In this document: positions 47,931 to 54,903 of the stretch, in pieces
Layout of the letters: the number at the start of each line of letters is the position of its first letter
How positions within the stretch are numbered: the stretch's first letter is position 1
IMG/VR virus record: IMGVR_UViG_3300036715_002570
Coordinates: 62,001 to 126,000 of that record
DNA length: 64,000 nucleotides
Reading direction: 5' to 3' (one strand)
Source: a virus
The notes under the pieces: generated by a model
Told to the model about the DNA's origin: nothing
Database searches by the model: none
What the model saw: the letters and a program-made list of their open reading frames with translations, nothing else
Program-made: the position numbers and the translations under genes

Positions 47931-48405
47931 GCGAGGGCCCTGCTGTTGGTTGGACCATAAGTACAATCACGGCTGTTGCTGTCGCCGCAATCGCTGACAT
48001 GATTCCTGCAATGAACCCAGCGACGTGCCACCATCCACCGTACATAATTATACCAATTGATGATGCACTGACAGCCGCTGTTGCAATCAGCTGTGCACCT
48101 ATCGAGCAAAACACAAACTTCAATGCACGCGATTGCAGTACGGCGCAGTGGCGGATTGCAGCGATGCCAACGATTAGGTTCATTATCCCTGTGATAATGT
48201 GGCCAGCTGTTCGGCCAGAGATGATCCAACCAGTGTCTGATAAGCTGTAAATGAAATTGATTGGTGGCAACTGGCCAATTGCACCCATTGATACAGGCGT
48301 AACAGACAGCAAGCTCGATACAAGAATGCCAAGAATGATCACCTGGACCACTAAGATGACAAAGACGGTAGTAGACCAATTGAATGGTGGTGGTGGTCGG
48401 TCCAT
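47917..48405 (-). CDS. Four-span membrane protein beside the holin
   Basis: 162 residues from the reverse ATG at 48405 (RBS AGGAAG). About four hydrophobic helices, Pro-rich N-terminus. A late-like CTAAATAA lies upstream on the reverse strand. Could be an antiholin or membrane partner; not recognised. Confidence 0.6.
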   Translation of the reverse strand: MDRPPPPFNWSTTVFVILVVQVIILGILVSSLLSVTPVSMGAIGQLPPINFIYSLSDTGWIISGRTAGHIITGIMNLIVGIAAIRHCAVLQSRALKFVFCSIGAQLIATAAVSASSIGIIMYGGWWHVAGFIAGIMSAIAATATAVIVLMVQPTAGPSHEVS

Positions 48406-48495
48406 TAAACACTTCCTAAATTCGTTCTGATTATTTAGTAGGGTGGGCACTGTTGACCTATCGAAAAAGGTCATATATTGTTGAGCACAAATGCT

Positions 48496-48503
48496 CATAA
48501 ATT
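48496..48503 (+). promoter_or_regulatory. Late-like promoter (CATAAATT)
   Basis: One mismatch to the octamer; 19 nt before the ATG at 48522, with GAGGAG between. Confidence 0.4.
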
Positions 48504-48521
48504 ACAATGAGGAGCGCAGAG

Positions 48522-49358
48522 ATGCCACTACCAACACAATTCCAAAAAGTACAGCGGTACCCCGTCAACACACAAGGCAAAGACTACGTTGTTGGTGATA
48601 TCCACGGGATGTATGAGACACTGCTGACGGTGCTGACAGAGCTGAAGTTTGACGGTCGAGTTGATCGTCTGTTTTCCGTTGGCGACTTGGTTGATCGTGG
48701 TCCTGATAGCCAGAAGTGCGCTGAACTGATCTACGAAAGCTGGTTCTATGCTGTTCGCGGCAACCACGAACAGATGATGATCGATGCTCTGGTCAAGGAT
48801 GACCAGAATTCTGCGGCATTATGGGCGTGGAACGGAGGTCAGTGGGGGATCTACGGAACTCCTGATGAGCAAAACGGGCGAAGACTGCTCGCCGCCGACC
48901 TTGATCTGCTGCCACTCGTGATCGTTGTTGGTGAAGGAGATCACCGGTTCAACGTTGTTCACGCAGAGATGATCCACCGCGAGTATGGTGAGAATGATGG
49001 GTACTACGGCGTTATTCCGCTGACGGATGCGATGATCGACAACTGGGTGTTCAACTCCAGTGAGGAGAACGGTCTGATCTGGGGTCGTCAAATGATCTCT
49101 GGCGATCCTGTCTCCAACCGTGCTCACAACATGGTCAATATGTCGCTGACGTTCGTTGGGCATACCCCTGTCCGTGAGCCGATTCGTGTACAGAGGCAGA
49201 TCTATCTTGACGGCGGCGCTGTGTTTGCGCAACGTAGTCCAAGCCACGAGAACTCAATGATCATTGCCTGCCCGCACGATAACGAACTACACGTGTTCCG
49301 AGTTGTTCCGCGCACGCTGGAGACGATCAAGTTTACGGACATCACTGTTGGGACGTAA
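48522..49358 (+). CDS. PPP-family Ser/Thr protein phosphatase
   Basis: 278 residues from the ATG at 48522 (RBS GAGGAG). Complete metallophosphatase signature: G-D-I-H-G, G-D-L-V-D-R-G-P-D-S, R-G-N-H-E, and a later H-T-P-V. Closest in length and motif spacing to lambda PPase. Dephosphorylates host or phage proteins. Confidence 0.9.
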   Translation: MPLPTQFQKVQRYPVNTQGKDYVVGDIHGMYETLLTVLTELKFDGRVDRLFSVGDLVDRGPDSQKCAELIYESWFYAVRGNHEQMMIDALVKDDQNSAALWAWNGGQWGIYGTPDEQNGRRLLAADLDLLPLVIVVGEGDHRFNVVHAEMIHREYGENDGYYGVIPLTDAMIDNWVFNSSEENGLIWGRQMISGDPVSNRAHNMVNMSLTFVGHTPVREPIRVQRQIYLDGGAVFAQRSPSHENSMIIACPHDNELHVFRVVPRTLETIKFTDITVGT

Positions 49359-49365
49359 GTAAATA
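49359..49365 (+). promoter_or_regulatory. Late promoter (GTAAATA)
   Basis: Overlaps the phosphatase stop; the next ATG is only 7 nt away, so the transcript would be nearly leaderless, or the true start is downstream. Confidence 0.4.
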
Positions 49366-49371
49366 GGTCGT

Positions 49372-49581
49372 ATGAACCAAATTGCAACACCTGTCATACA
49401 TCCAATAGCAATAGGAGTGCCTGTGAAGGCACTCCGTCCGTCTTGTGCATGCAAAGGTGCCAAGATGCAACATGTCAACGGCAAAGTAATGAAGGTAATC
49501 CACAACAATAGTGGATACTGGTACTACTTGACGTCCGGCGTCACAGTCCGAGGTGACTGGATCCAGTCAGTTGGTGATTAA
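49372..49581 (+). CDS. Small hypothetical protein
   Basis: 69 residues from 49372. A hairpin GGAGTGCCT/AGGCACTCC lies inside its first third, so a later start (ATG 49465) is possible. The C-terminal W-Y-Y-L-T-S-G part is protein-like. Not recognised. Confidence 0.45.
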   Translation: MNQIATPVIHPIAIGVPVKALRPSCACKGAKMQHVNGKVMKVIHNNSGYWYYLTSGVTVRGDWIQSVGD

Positions 49582-49847
49582 CTGCTGCTGAGCTTGACAG
49601 CGATCCGCTGCACAGATCGGCGCGGAATATGTGTGACAACGCTCGTCTTCGCGTCCCATAGCTGGAATGTCTCCAGCTCCCCGTCCATAAAACTGGCGAT
49701 CTCAGCCGCAACGGTGTTGTACACGGTGGCTGGGATTGGTGAGCTGACCAACGGGAGCTGCTCTCCCACGAGGTATACATGCACAGCAAACGACTTGCTG
49801 TCGTTTGATGCATTTAGGTAGCTATCGAAGTTCTGGAAGTAACTCAT
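49578..49847 (-). CDS. Hypothetical protein
   Basis: 89 residues from the reverse ATG at 49847; ATGA overlap with its upstream neighbour. Not recognised. Confidence 0.55.
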   Translation of the reverse strand: MSYFQNFDSYLNASNDSKSFAVHVYLVGEQLPLVSSPIPATVYNTVAAEIASFMDGELETFQLWDAKTSVVTHIPRRSVQRIAVKLSSS

Positions 49848-50089
49848 GTCGTCGTTTTCCTTTTGACGAGGATCACCTTTGCCAGGTAAATCCAAATGAA
49901 CACGTTGACGACTGGCACAAGCAACAAGATCGCAACGGCAATAACCAACGGATGCAACATCGTCTTGCCGTGATCGCCGTCTACGAAGTCAATGTACGTA
50001 AAGTACAGCAAGAACGCGCTCATAATAACGGCTGACAACAGGACGTATCCTGCCGTCATCAATGCCAAACCGTTCCATAGTAGATTCAT
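49844..50089 (-). CDS. Two-span membrane protein
   Basis: 81 residues with two hydrophobic helices and a basic tail K-R-K-T-T-T. Coupled at both ends by ATGA overlaps. Confidence 0.6.
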   Translation of the reverse strand: MNLLWNGLALMTAGYVLLSAVIMSAFLLYFTYIDFVDGDHGKTMLHPLVIAVAILLLVPVVNVFIWIYLAKVILVKRKTTT

Positions 50090-50751
50090 GACGGCAGGAC
50101 CAGTTGATCAACGGATACCCAACGACGATCACCTGATTGGTCAAGTGCTTCAATCAGCACTTGCGCACAACCAAACATTCCGTTGTCGATCACTTGCACA
50201 ATCACATATTGCTTGCCATCGAGGACGACTTGCTCACCGGCAACACCAAGAGCCGGTTTGCCAGCAACAGCGGGTCGCTCAACGGGGCTGGTTACAACAA
50301 TCTGGTCATACTGAGCCTGCCCGAAGCAGAACACGTACCAGATGTTGCCATCAGTGCCAAGAATGTGATCAATGAAGATCCGCGTCTGCACGTCGTATTC
50401 AACAACCTCTTCTGTGTCACTTTGCAGTGCAAACACATACATCGGCCCGTCACCAAATGGCTTCGCTGCCGCTGGCAGCGTTGGGTTTACGTAGAAGCTC
50501 ATCTCAATCCGCGGACCAATCTCAGACTGGGGGTCGTCGTGGACCCACACCTTTGACGGTAGGTATCCACGGACGCGTGGATCGTCAACGGTGAACAACT
50601 GCACCTGCACGTTCCGCTCCGGCTCGTATTTGTCGCTAACGATGTCGAAGTGAGTGGACACCTTCGTCCGCTTGAATAGCGTGACATCGAGGCGGACAAT
50701 CTGCATCGTGTGCAGAGCGTGCTGTTGTTCAAACGTCGGTAACTGTGTCAT
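50086..50751 (-). CDS. Hypothetical beta-rich protein
   Basis: 221 residues from the reverse ATG at 50751. Mostly strands, no membrane segment. Head of a reverse-strand operon. Not recognised. Confidence 0.6.
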   Translation of the reverse strand: MTQLPTFEQQHALHTMQIVRLDVTLFKRTKVSTHFDIVSDKYEPERNVQVQLFTVDDPRVRGYLPSKVWVHDDPQSEIGPRIEMSFYVNPTLPAAAKPFGDGPMYVFALQSDTEEVVEYDVQTRIFIDHILGTDGNIWYVFCFGQAQYDQIVVTSPVERPAVAGKPALGVAGEQVVLDGKQYVIVQVIDNGMFGCAQVLIEALDQSGDRRWVSVDQLVLPS

Positions 50752-50859
50752 TTGCTGTTCCTTAACTGGCAGTGCGTAACATAGCACCGCCCTTTATACG
50801 ATCCGCCGTACTTATTGCCGCTAGTGCAGCGGTTGTCCTATAGCATCGGTGCAATTCGG

Positions 50860-50961
50860 TCAACAACGTGTTCGCCACGTATCGTCGTAATACGACATCT
50901 TTCGATCGAACTTGCCGGTTGCAATCCGCAGTAACGCGTCAAAGTAGTCCTTGTTGATCAT
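50860..50961 (-). CDS. 33-residue ORF
   Basis: M-I-N-K-D-Y-F-D-A-L-L; ATGA overlap with the gene upstream of it on the reverse strand. Confidence 0.45.
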   Translation of the reverse strand: MINKDYFDALLRIATGKFDRKMSYYDDTWRTRC

Positions 50962-51152
50962 TGCTTGTCCCTGATTACGTTTTTGTCGTCGAGCCACGCA
51001 TGGCACGCATACCATTTGCCGCCAACCCATACCCGTTTGTGCAGATCGCACTTCGGCGTCGGCCGGCCAGTTGTGTTATGACCATCTTCTAGGTGGTTGA
51101 ATTCGATCGGCTCACCCTTTCGCTGGCGGGCCCAAAGTGTCACTGGCTTCAT
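50958..51152 (-). CDS. Small hypothetical protein
   Basis: 64 residues, Trp/His/Lys-rich, from the reverse ATG at 51152. Member of the overlapping reverse series. Confidence 0.5.
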   Translation of the reverse strand: MKPVTLWARQRKGEPIEFNHLEDGHNTTGRPTPKCDLHKRVWVGGKWYACHAWLDDKNVIRDKQ

Positions 51153-51153
51153 T

Positions 51154-51303
51154 TCACCACCCACGGCGAACGCCTGCTCGCTCCTTCATCTTCGCCACCC
51201 GGATCCCAACCCACGTCAGGAACACCCAGCTAATCCCGATTGTGACGCCACCACCGCCACCAAGCAGCATTAGGAAGATAACGATTTCAATACCTGGACT
51301 CAT
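51154..51303 (-). CDS. Tiny membrane protein
   Basis: 49 residues; one hydrophobic span with a Gly5 turn, basic C-terminus. Confidence 0.55.
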   Translation of the reverse strand: MSPGIEIVIFLMLLGGGGGVTIGISWVFLTWVGIRVAKMKERAGVRRGW

Positions 51304-51419
51304 GGTACAATGTTCTCCAAAACGTAGTGAATACCGAGTGGAACTGCAACAACCAACAGTCCCCAAATCACCGGATCGAACAAGGGGACCGCATGAACGA
51401 CGGCGCTACCGACCAACAT
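51300..51419 (-). CDS. Tiny membrane protein
   Basis: 39 residues, ATGA overlap with the next gene; hydrophobic throughout. May be expressed by coupling with 51406-51555. Confidence 0.45.
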   Translation of the reverse strand: MLVGSAVVHAVPLFDPVIWGLLVVAVPLGIHYVLENIVP

Positions 51420-51555
51420 TGCGGAAAAACGAAAACGCGCGGCTACCAGTTGCTCCGCCGTAGTTCATGTCAACAACAGCCTGGCTGATCACCATCGCAA
51501 AAAGCGAATACATCAGCCAGCACATCGCCGGCCCGAACACTGTGTTATCATTCAT
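51406..51555 (-). CDS. Tiny membrane protein
   Basis: 49 residues, one hydrophobic helix (W-L-M-Y-S-L-F-A-M-V-I); overlaps 51300-51419 by 14 nt. Confidence 0.45.
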   Translation of the reverse strand: MNDNTVFGPAMCWLMYSLFAMVISQAVVDMNYGGATGSRAFSFFRNVGR

Positions 51556-51650
51556 AGTTGTTCTCCCACACTGTAACATGCCTGCGCCGCAGGTGCAAAC
51601 GGAGGAAAGTCACTGGGCGGCGGGTAGTCACCAATTGGTTGTGGCGTCAT
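51552..51650 (-). CDS. 32-residue Pro-rich ORF
   Basis: Starts M-T-P-Q-P-I-G-D-Y-P-P-P; overlaps both neighbours by 4 nt. Confidence 0.4.
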   Translation of the reverse strand: MTPQPIGDYPPPSDFPPFAPAAQACYSVGEQL

Positions 51651-51814
51651 TGCTCTATCTCCTGGTAAATTGTGTCAACAATCGCTGCAACAACTTCCAG
51701 CTGAAGCATGATCACCGTTTCCCACGCAGCACTGGTTGTCCTCCGGTCCCGTACAATGTTAAGCAGCTGCTCGATCTCCCGATCAGCCGCATCTAAAGTT
51801 TTCTCTGTAATCAT
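51647..51814 (-). CDS. Small helical protein
   Basis: 55 residues from the reverse ATG at 51814, chosen because it forms an ATGA overlap with the end of the poly-G gene frame. Acidic amphipathic helix. Confidence 0.5.
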   Translation of the reverse strand: MITEKTLDAADREIEQLLNIVRDRRTTSAAWETVIMLQLEVVAAIVDTIYQEIEQ

Positions 51815-51974
51815 GGCATCCAAATCCATTCCAGTAGGCACCCAGCTACACCAGCCAGATTAACCAAGCCAAACCACCCAGCCCAGAACGACACGTTCTT
51901 GCTGACCCCCCCCCCCCCGGATACGCCCACGTAACCAATCCGATCATCGCTAGCAACGTAAACGTCAGCATCAT
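51811..51974 (-). CDS. Membrane protein frame interrupted at a 13-nt poly-G tract
   Basis: From the reverse ATG at 51974: M-M-L-T-F-T-L-L-A-M-I-G-L-V-T-W-A-Y-P then Gly codons in a run of 13 G (plus strand 51906-51918). As written the frame ends at 51846. With one more G it continues V-S-K-N-V-S-F-W-A-G-W-F-G-L-V-N-L, a second membrane span, and ends exactly at the ATGA overlap with the next gene. This strongly suggests the 14-G form is the functional reading. Confidence 0.55.
51906..51918 (-). repeat. Homopolymer tract, 13 G on the coding strand
   Basis: Uninterrupted C13 on the plus strand inside a membrane-protein gene; see the gene entry. Confidence 0.9.
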
Positions 51975-51999
51975 TCGTATGATCAATTCGCTCGCCAAG

Positions 52000-52224
52000 T
52001 CAGTCCCCTGGGTGAGCCGGAACCCCGTCGTGCGGAGCCGGAACCGTAACTACTGTATAACCCGCAATATGATATGTCAACGAATAGTATAGGGGAGCGT
52101 AATCAGTGACGCCCGTAACACCGTACATTCCGCCGGGGAAGTTGTACGCAATTGGTCGTTGCCGGACTGCAACGTGACAGCCCGGATTACCCACATAATC
52201 TGCGGGGAAGCAGTCGTTCTGCAC
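52000..52224 (-). CDS. Hypothetical protein
   Basis: 74 residues, GTG start at 52224. Tyr/Val/Thr-rich. First gene of the reverse-strand series next to the repeat region. Confidence 0.45.
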   Translation of the reverse strand: MQNDCFPADYVGNPGCHVAVRQRPIAYNFPGGMYGVTGVTDYAPLYYSLTYHIAGYTVVTVPAPHDGVPAHPGD

Positions 52225-52358
52225 GGGTGTTTACTAGTAGACATTTGAGCAAAAGTGATCACTCAACTCCGCCACATTGTTGCTGATTTTCGCATAATGG
52301 GAACCACACCCAAGGGGAGGTAGTTCGTCATTATTGCGTTATATCCGCGTAATCTACC

Positions 52359-52545
52359 CGTGGTCTCTGTTGATTAGTGCTGTTTTTAGCCATAATCAAC
52401 ATGATCTACCGGCGGATTATGTGCATAATCAACATGATCTGCACCGTGGTCTCTGTTGATTAGTGCTGTTTTTAGCCATAATCAACATGGTCTGCACCGT
52501 GGTTACTAGTAAACATTGCTGTTTTAGCAACAATCAACACGGTTA
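52359..52545 (+). repeat. Three tandem-like hairpin repeat units
   Basis: A 49-bp unit at 52359-52407 recurs at 52445-52493 with one change. A diverged third copy is at 52498-52544. Each can fold by pairing GTTGATTA with TAATCAAC around GCTGTTTTTAGC. An extra CATAATCAACATGATCT copy lies at 52424-52440. Confidence 0.8.
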
Positions 52546-52576
52546 ACCCTATTGTCTCTCGACAATCTATAGGGTT
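52545..52576 (+). repeat. Strong stem-loop
   Basis: AACCCTAT/ATAGGGTT with an inner TTGTC/GACAA stem; extended imperfect hairpin. Confidence 0.6.
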
Positions 52577-52679
52577 ATGACCAGTTTACAATCAGTTCTG
52601 TGAAAAACAGCATGGCCGATTTTACCGCAGATTCATGCGATTTCGGTGTGTTTTGAACCCGGGGCGAACAGACGTTTTG

Positions 52680-52868
52680 TCAACGCTTCGTGATCATGAA
52701 CGTATGGCCGTCGGCAATGAACATCTCACAGACGTTCCTTCCGTCTCGATCATAGAAGTCAACGGTCCAAATGTCATCGAACCGCTTGTTTGTGCTGTAA
52801 GATTCACCTTAAATGTCGTGTGTAACAAGCGCTCCCGCGCTGAGAACACTGATTTGGTATTTTTGCAT
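52680..52868 (-). pseudogene. Small reverse gene with in-frame TAA
   Basis: From the reverse ATG at 52868, 62 codons read M-Q-K-Y-Q-I-S-V-L ... T-H-D-I, then TAA (52809-52811), then K-R-F-D-D-I-W-T-V-D-F-Y-D-R-D-G-R-N-V ... F-M-I-T-K-R to a TGA at 52680. The downstream part has clear protein character in the same frame. A nonsense-inactivated gene, or one that needs readthrough. Confidence 0.5.
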
Positions 52869-52984
52869 TGTTTGTCCAGTCGTATTAGCGTCCGTTTAAG
52901 CAATAATCAACGCATATCTATTGTACATTATTAACCAATTTGACGTCAACGGCTGGTCGGTCACAAGTGACAGTGCGGGTTTAC

Positions 52985-53041
52985 ACCCACAATATGGGGC
53001 TTTCTACCCACAATATGGGTGTTTCCACCCACAATATGGGT
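52985..53041 (+). repeat. Three 15-bp palindromes spaced exactly 21 bp
   Basis: ACCCACAATATGGGT-type sites start at 52985, 53006 and 53027 (the first ends GGGG). Each is an ACCCA/TGGGT inverted repeat. The 21-bp period is two helical turns, placing the sites on one DNA face. Confidence 0.85.
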
Positions 53042-53070
53042 GGTTAGCCCCCTGGGGAAAGCACCCACGA

Positions 53071-53123
53071 TTGCCCCGTTGACCGGCAATAACCGTCGTC
53101 TTTGGGCGCTTGCCCCGTTGACC
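53071..53123 (+). repeat. 14-bp direct repeat TTGCCCCGTTGACC
   Basis: Exact copies at 53071-53084 and 53110-53123. Confidence 0.8.
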
Positions 53124-53382
53124 ATCGTGTTCTGCCCGCTCATTACGCTCATTCTCACTTATACAGGGCGACCTCTCAAACTGTAACCAAGTCAACATGT
53201 ACAAAGAGAACCCGACTTTTCCAAATGTCAACAGGGCAACCAAAAAGTTACACGCATCTGACATTATACATCAAGCGGTGTACAATCGTCAACTGAGGGT
53301 AAAATCCCATGCCAACCACTGCGTTTTGGGTGATACTCTCGGTTGGGATGGTGCGAGTTGCCGGGGGAGAAAAACAGATAGG

Positions 53383-53438
53383 TGCTTTCGCCGTCCATCC
53401 CCCGTAGCTGCGGTTCGAATCAGTATGTGTATCATAGC
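53383..53438 (+). repeat. 56-bp direct repeat, copy 1 (promoter-bearing)
   Basis: Identical to 53874-53929. Contains GGTTCGAATC (T-loop-like) and a -10-like TATCAT near its 3' end. Confidence 0.85.
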
Positions 53439-53526
53439 AGGTTCGTGCGGTGGTGGTGATCGGTGGAAACCCTCACGCTGCAGTGTAGCTGATGCTGTAT
53501 CATAGAGGCTCCACAACAAGGAGCTA

Positions 53527-53817
53527 ATGATGAAGATGAAGATGAAGATGAAGATGAAGATCAAACCGGAACACTACGAGCACCTGCGTGCCGCAGCGGC
53601 GGCATACGTTGAGCAGGCTGGCCGCGCCCGCATTGCTGCTTATAAACAGCAGCTCAGCAGCGATCAGCGGGTCAAGGATGTCGACATGCGGCTCGGGTGG
53701 GATATGCTGCGCGCAACGGTGCCGTATGCATGGGTCTGCGACAACCTGTATCCGTATATCAACGACACTCACATCGACATCGCGCTGCGCGCGATCGTCG
53801 CTGAGCTGAAGCTGTAA
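53527..53817 (+). CDS. Early hypothetical protein with Met-Lys repeat N-terminus
   Basis: 96 residues. RBS AAGGAG. The first 11 residues are encoded by ATG plus five tandem ATGAAG hexamers (53530-53559), so there are up to six in-frame start codons. The rest is helical with W-x-M-L-R and Y-P-Y-I-N. Not recognised. Followed by a GC-rich palindrome (53828-53849). Confidence 0.65.
   Translation: MMKMKMKMKMKIKPEHYEHLRAAAAAYVEQAGRARIAAYKQQLSSDQRVKDVDMRLGWDMLRATVPYAWVCDNLYPYINDTHIDIALRAIVAELKL
53530..53559 (+). repeat. (ATGAAG)5 hexanucleotide repeat
   Basis: Five exact tandem copies at the start of the gene above. Confidence 0.95.
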
Positions 53818-54242
53818 CGGCAACCCCAGGGGGCGCTCGCGAGCGCCCCCGTTGCGATACTGTGACAGACGTCTGCTTTCGCCGTCCATCCCCCGTAGCT
53901 GCGGTTCGAATCAGTATGTGTATCATAGCTGTGAACGGTGTTGGGGTCAAGCGGAAACAGTAAAAACACCTCACGGTTTCGCCGGGGTGGTCGGAGTTTC
54001 TGCTTGCGCCTTGCTGCAGAAGGAGGCGGCCCTGTAGTGCTGGGACTTCAAAGTGAGGTGCGGTGTTGATCTTAGGCGGTCCGTTCAGTTTCGTCGTATG
54101 CCGGAGCTGAGTACTATGACGGGGTGCTTGCGGATCGAATCGCATTCTCTAGCTTTATATATGACGAGTCGCTGTAAGACTGCCTATTTACCTCTGTCTG
54201 TGGTTGTTAGATACTACGGTACCGACTAAGGAGAGCTGAGAA
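53818..54242 (+). other. Non-coding stretch with palindrome and repeat
   Basis: GGGGGCGCTCG/CGAGCGCCCCC (53828-53849) is a perfect 22-nt palindrome without a T tract. Copy 2 of the 56-bp repeat lies at 53874-53929. The remaining ~300 bp up to the gene at 54243 show no supported ORF; a possible -10 GATACT precedes that gene. Confidence 0.5.
53874..53929 (+). repeat. 56-bp direct repeat, copy 2
   Basis: Identical to 53383-53438, 491 bp downstream. Confidence 0.85.
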
Positions 54243-54461
54243 ATGCAAGTCTTGAAAATTACGACCGCACCTGCGAACTGCCATACCGAGCAGATCGAGA
54301 TGGCTGAATTCACCGCTCAAGCGTGCCTGTTGGATGCGTACGGGAACGAGGCAGACGCAGAGCGCAACTGGGACAACATCGTCCATCAGGTGTTCCCCAG
54401 CTTCGTCACGTTCAGCACGATCGTCAACGACGAACGCATCACGTACATCGACAAGTTCTGA
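54243..54461 (+). CDS. Small early protein
   Basis: 72 residues, RBS AAGGAGAG. Acidic, ends Y-I-D-K-F. Not recognised. Confidence 0.65.
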   Translation: MQVLKITTAPANCHTEQIEMAEFTAQACLLDAYGNEADAERNWDNIVHQVFPSFVTFSTIVNDERITYIDKF

Positions 54462-54463
54462 TC

Positions 54464-54869
54464 ATGGCTCTGATTCTGCACTCTTTTCCCGGCGATGTCA
54501 AGCTGGATGACGCCCTGGCCGCGCTGATGATCAAGAAGGCGGAGGAGTACCACTGCTGCCAGAAGCCGGTGACGCTCGTGCTCGACTACATCCACCAGAA
54601 GGAAGACGGCACTCCGCTGTTTCCTGGTGACCGTAAGAAGTGGCACCTGCGGCGACCCGCAGATCGAGCGCGGTGGCGACGTCAACCGACTGATGGTCGA
54701 GAGCTGCCGCTCGATGATGGAGGGCTTGTACGAGGGCTGGATCATCGGCTGGCTGCCGAACCGTGATGCAGCAAAAGCAAAAGCGAAGGCAGACAAGCTT
54801 GCGGAGCGGCGCCGTCAGCGGGGTCACGCTGCAATGATCACCGGCTGGTCGCTCAATCAATTCGATTGA
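54464..54869 (+). CDS. Early protein split by an apparent frameshift
   Basis: From the ATG at 54464 the first ~62 codons read as a normal protein (up to K-K-W-H-L). Protein character then moves by one base into the frame C-G-D-P-Q-I-E-R-G-G-D-V-N-R ... ending at 54869. The original frame beyond 54650 is Arg/Pro-rich shadow. Either one ~135-residue gene with a 1-nt error or frameshift, or two genes, the second starting at GTG 54627. Confidence 0.5.
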
Positions 54870-54874
54870 GCTCG

Positions 54875-54903
54875 TTGTCTTTTACCCCAATATCAACGAT
54901 AGT
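54875..54903 (+). promoter_or_regulatory. Sigma70-like promoter
   Basis: TTGTCT, 17-bp spacer starting TTTACCCCAA, GATAGT. Confidence 0.6.

Larger units (their letters stand above)
52225..53526 (+). other. 1.3-kb mostly non-coding repeat region
   Basis: No convincing intact gene. It holds hairpin repeat units (52359-52545), a strong stem-loop (52545-52576), a broken reverse gene (52680-52868), three 21-bp-spaced palindromes (52985-53041), a 14-bp direct repeat (53071, 53110) and one copy of a 56-bp repeat (53383-53438). It separates a reverse-strand gene series from a forward series. An origin, or a divergent control region, would look like this. Confidence 0.6.

Noticed and set aside
52635-52934. 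99-codon forward ORF
   Set aside because: Antisense to a better-supported (though interrupted) reverse frame at 52680-52868; no RBS.
53401-53437. tRNA gene suggested by GGTTCGAATC in the 56-bp repeat
   Set aside because: No acceptor or anticodon arm can be folded around it in either copy.
53197-53505. 102-codon forward ORF
   Set aside because: It runs through the 56-bp non-coding repeat and has Cys/Arg/Ser-rich composition without an RBS.
52225-53526. CRISPR array
   Set aside because: Repeats are few, unequal in spacing and palindromic over their whole length, with no unique spacer series.
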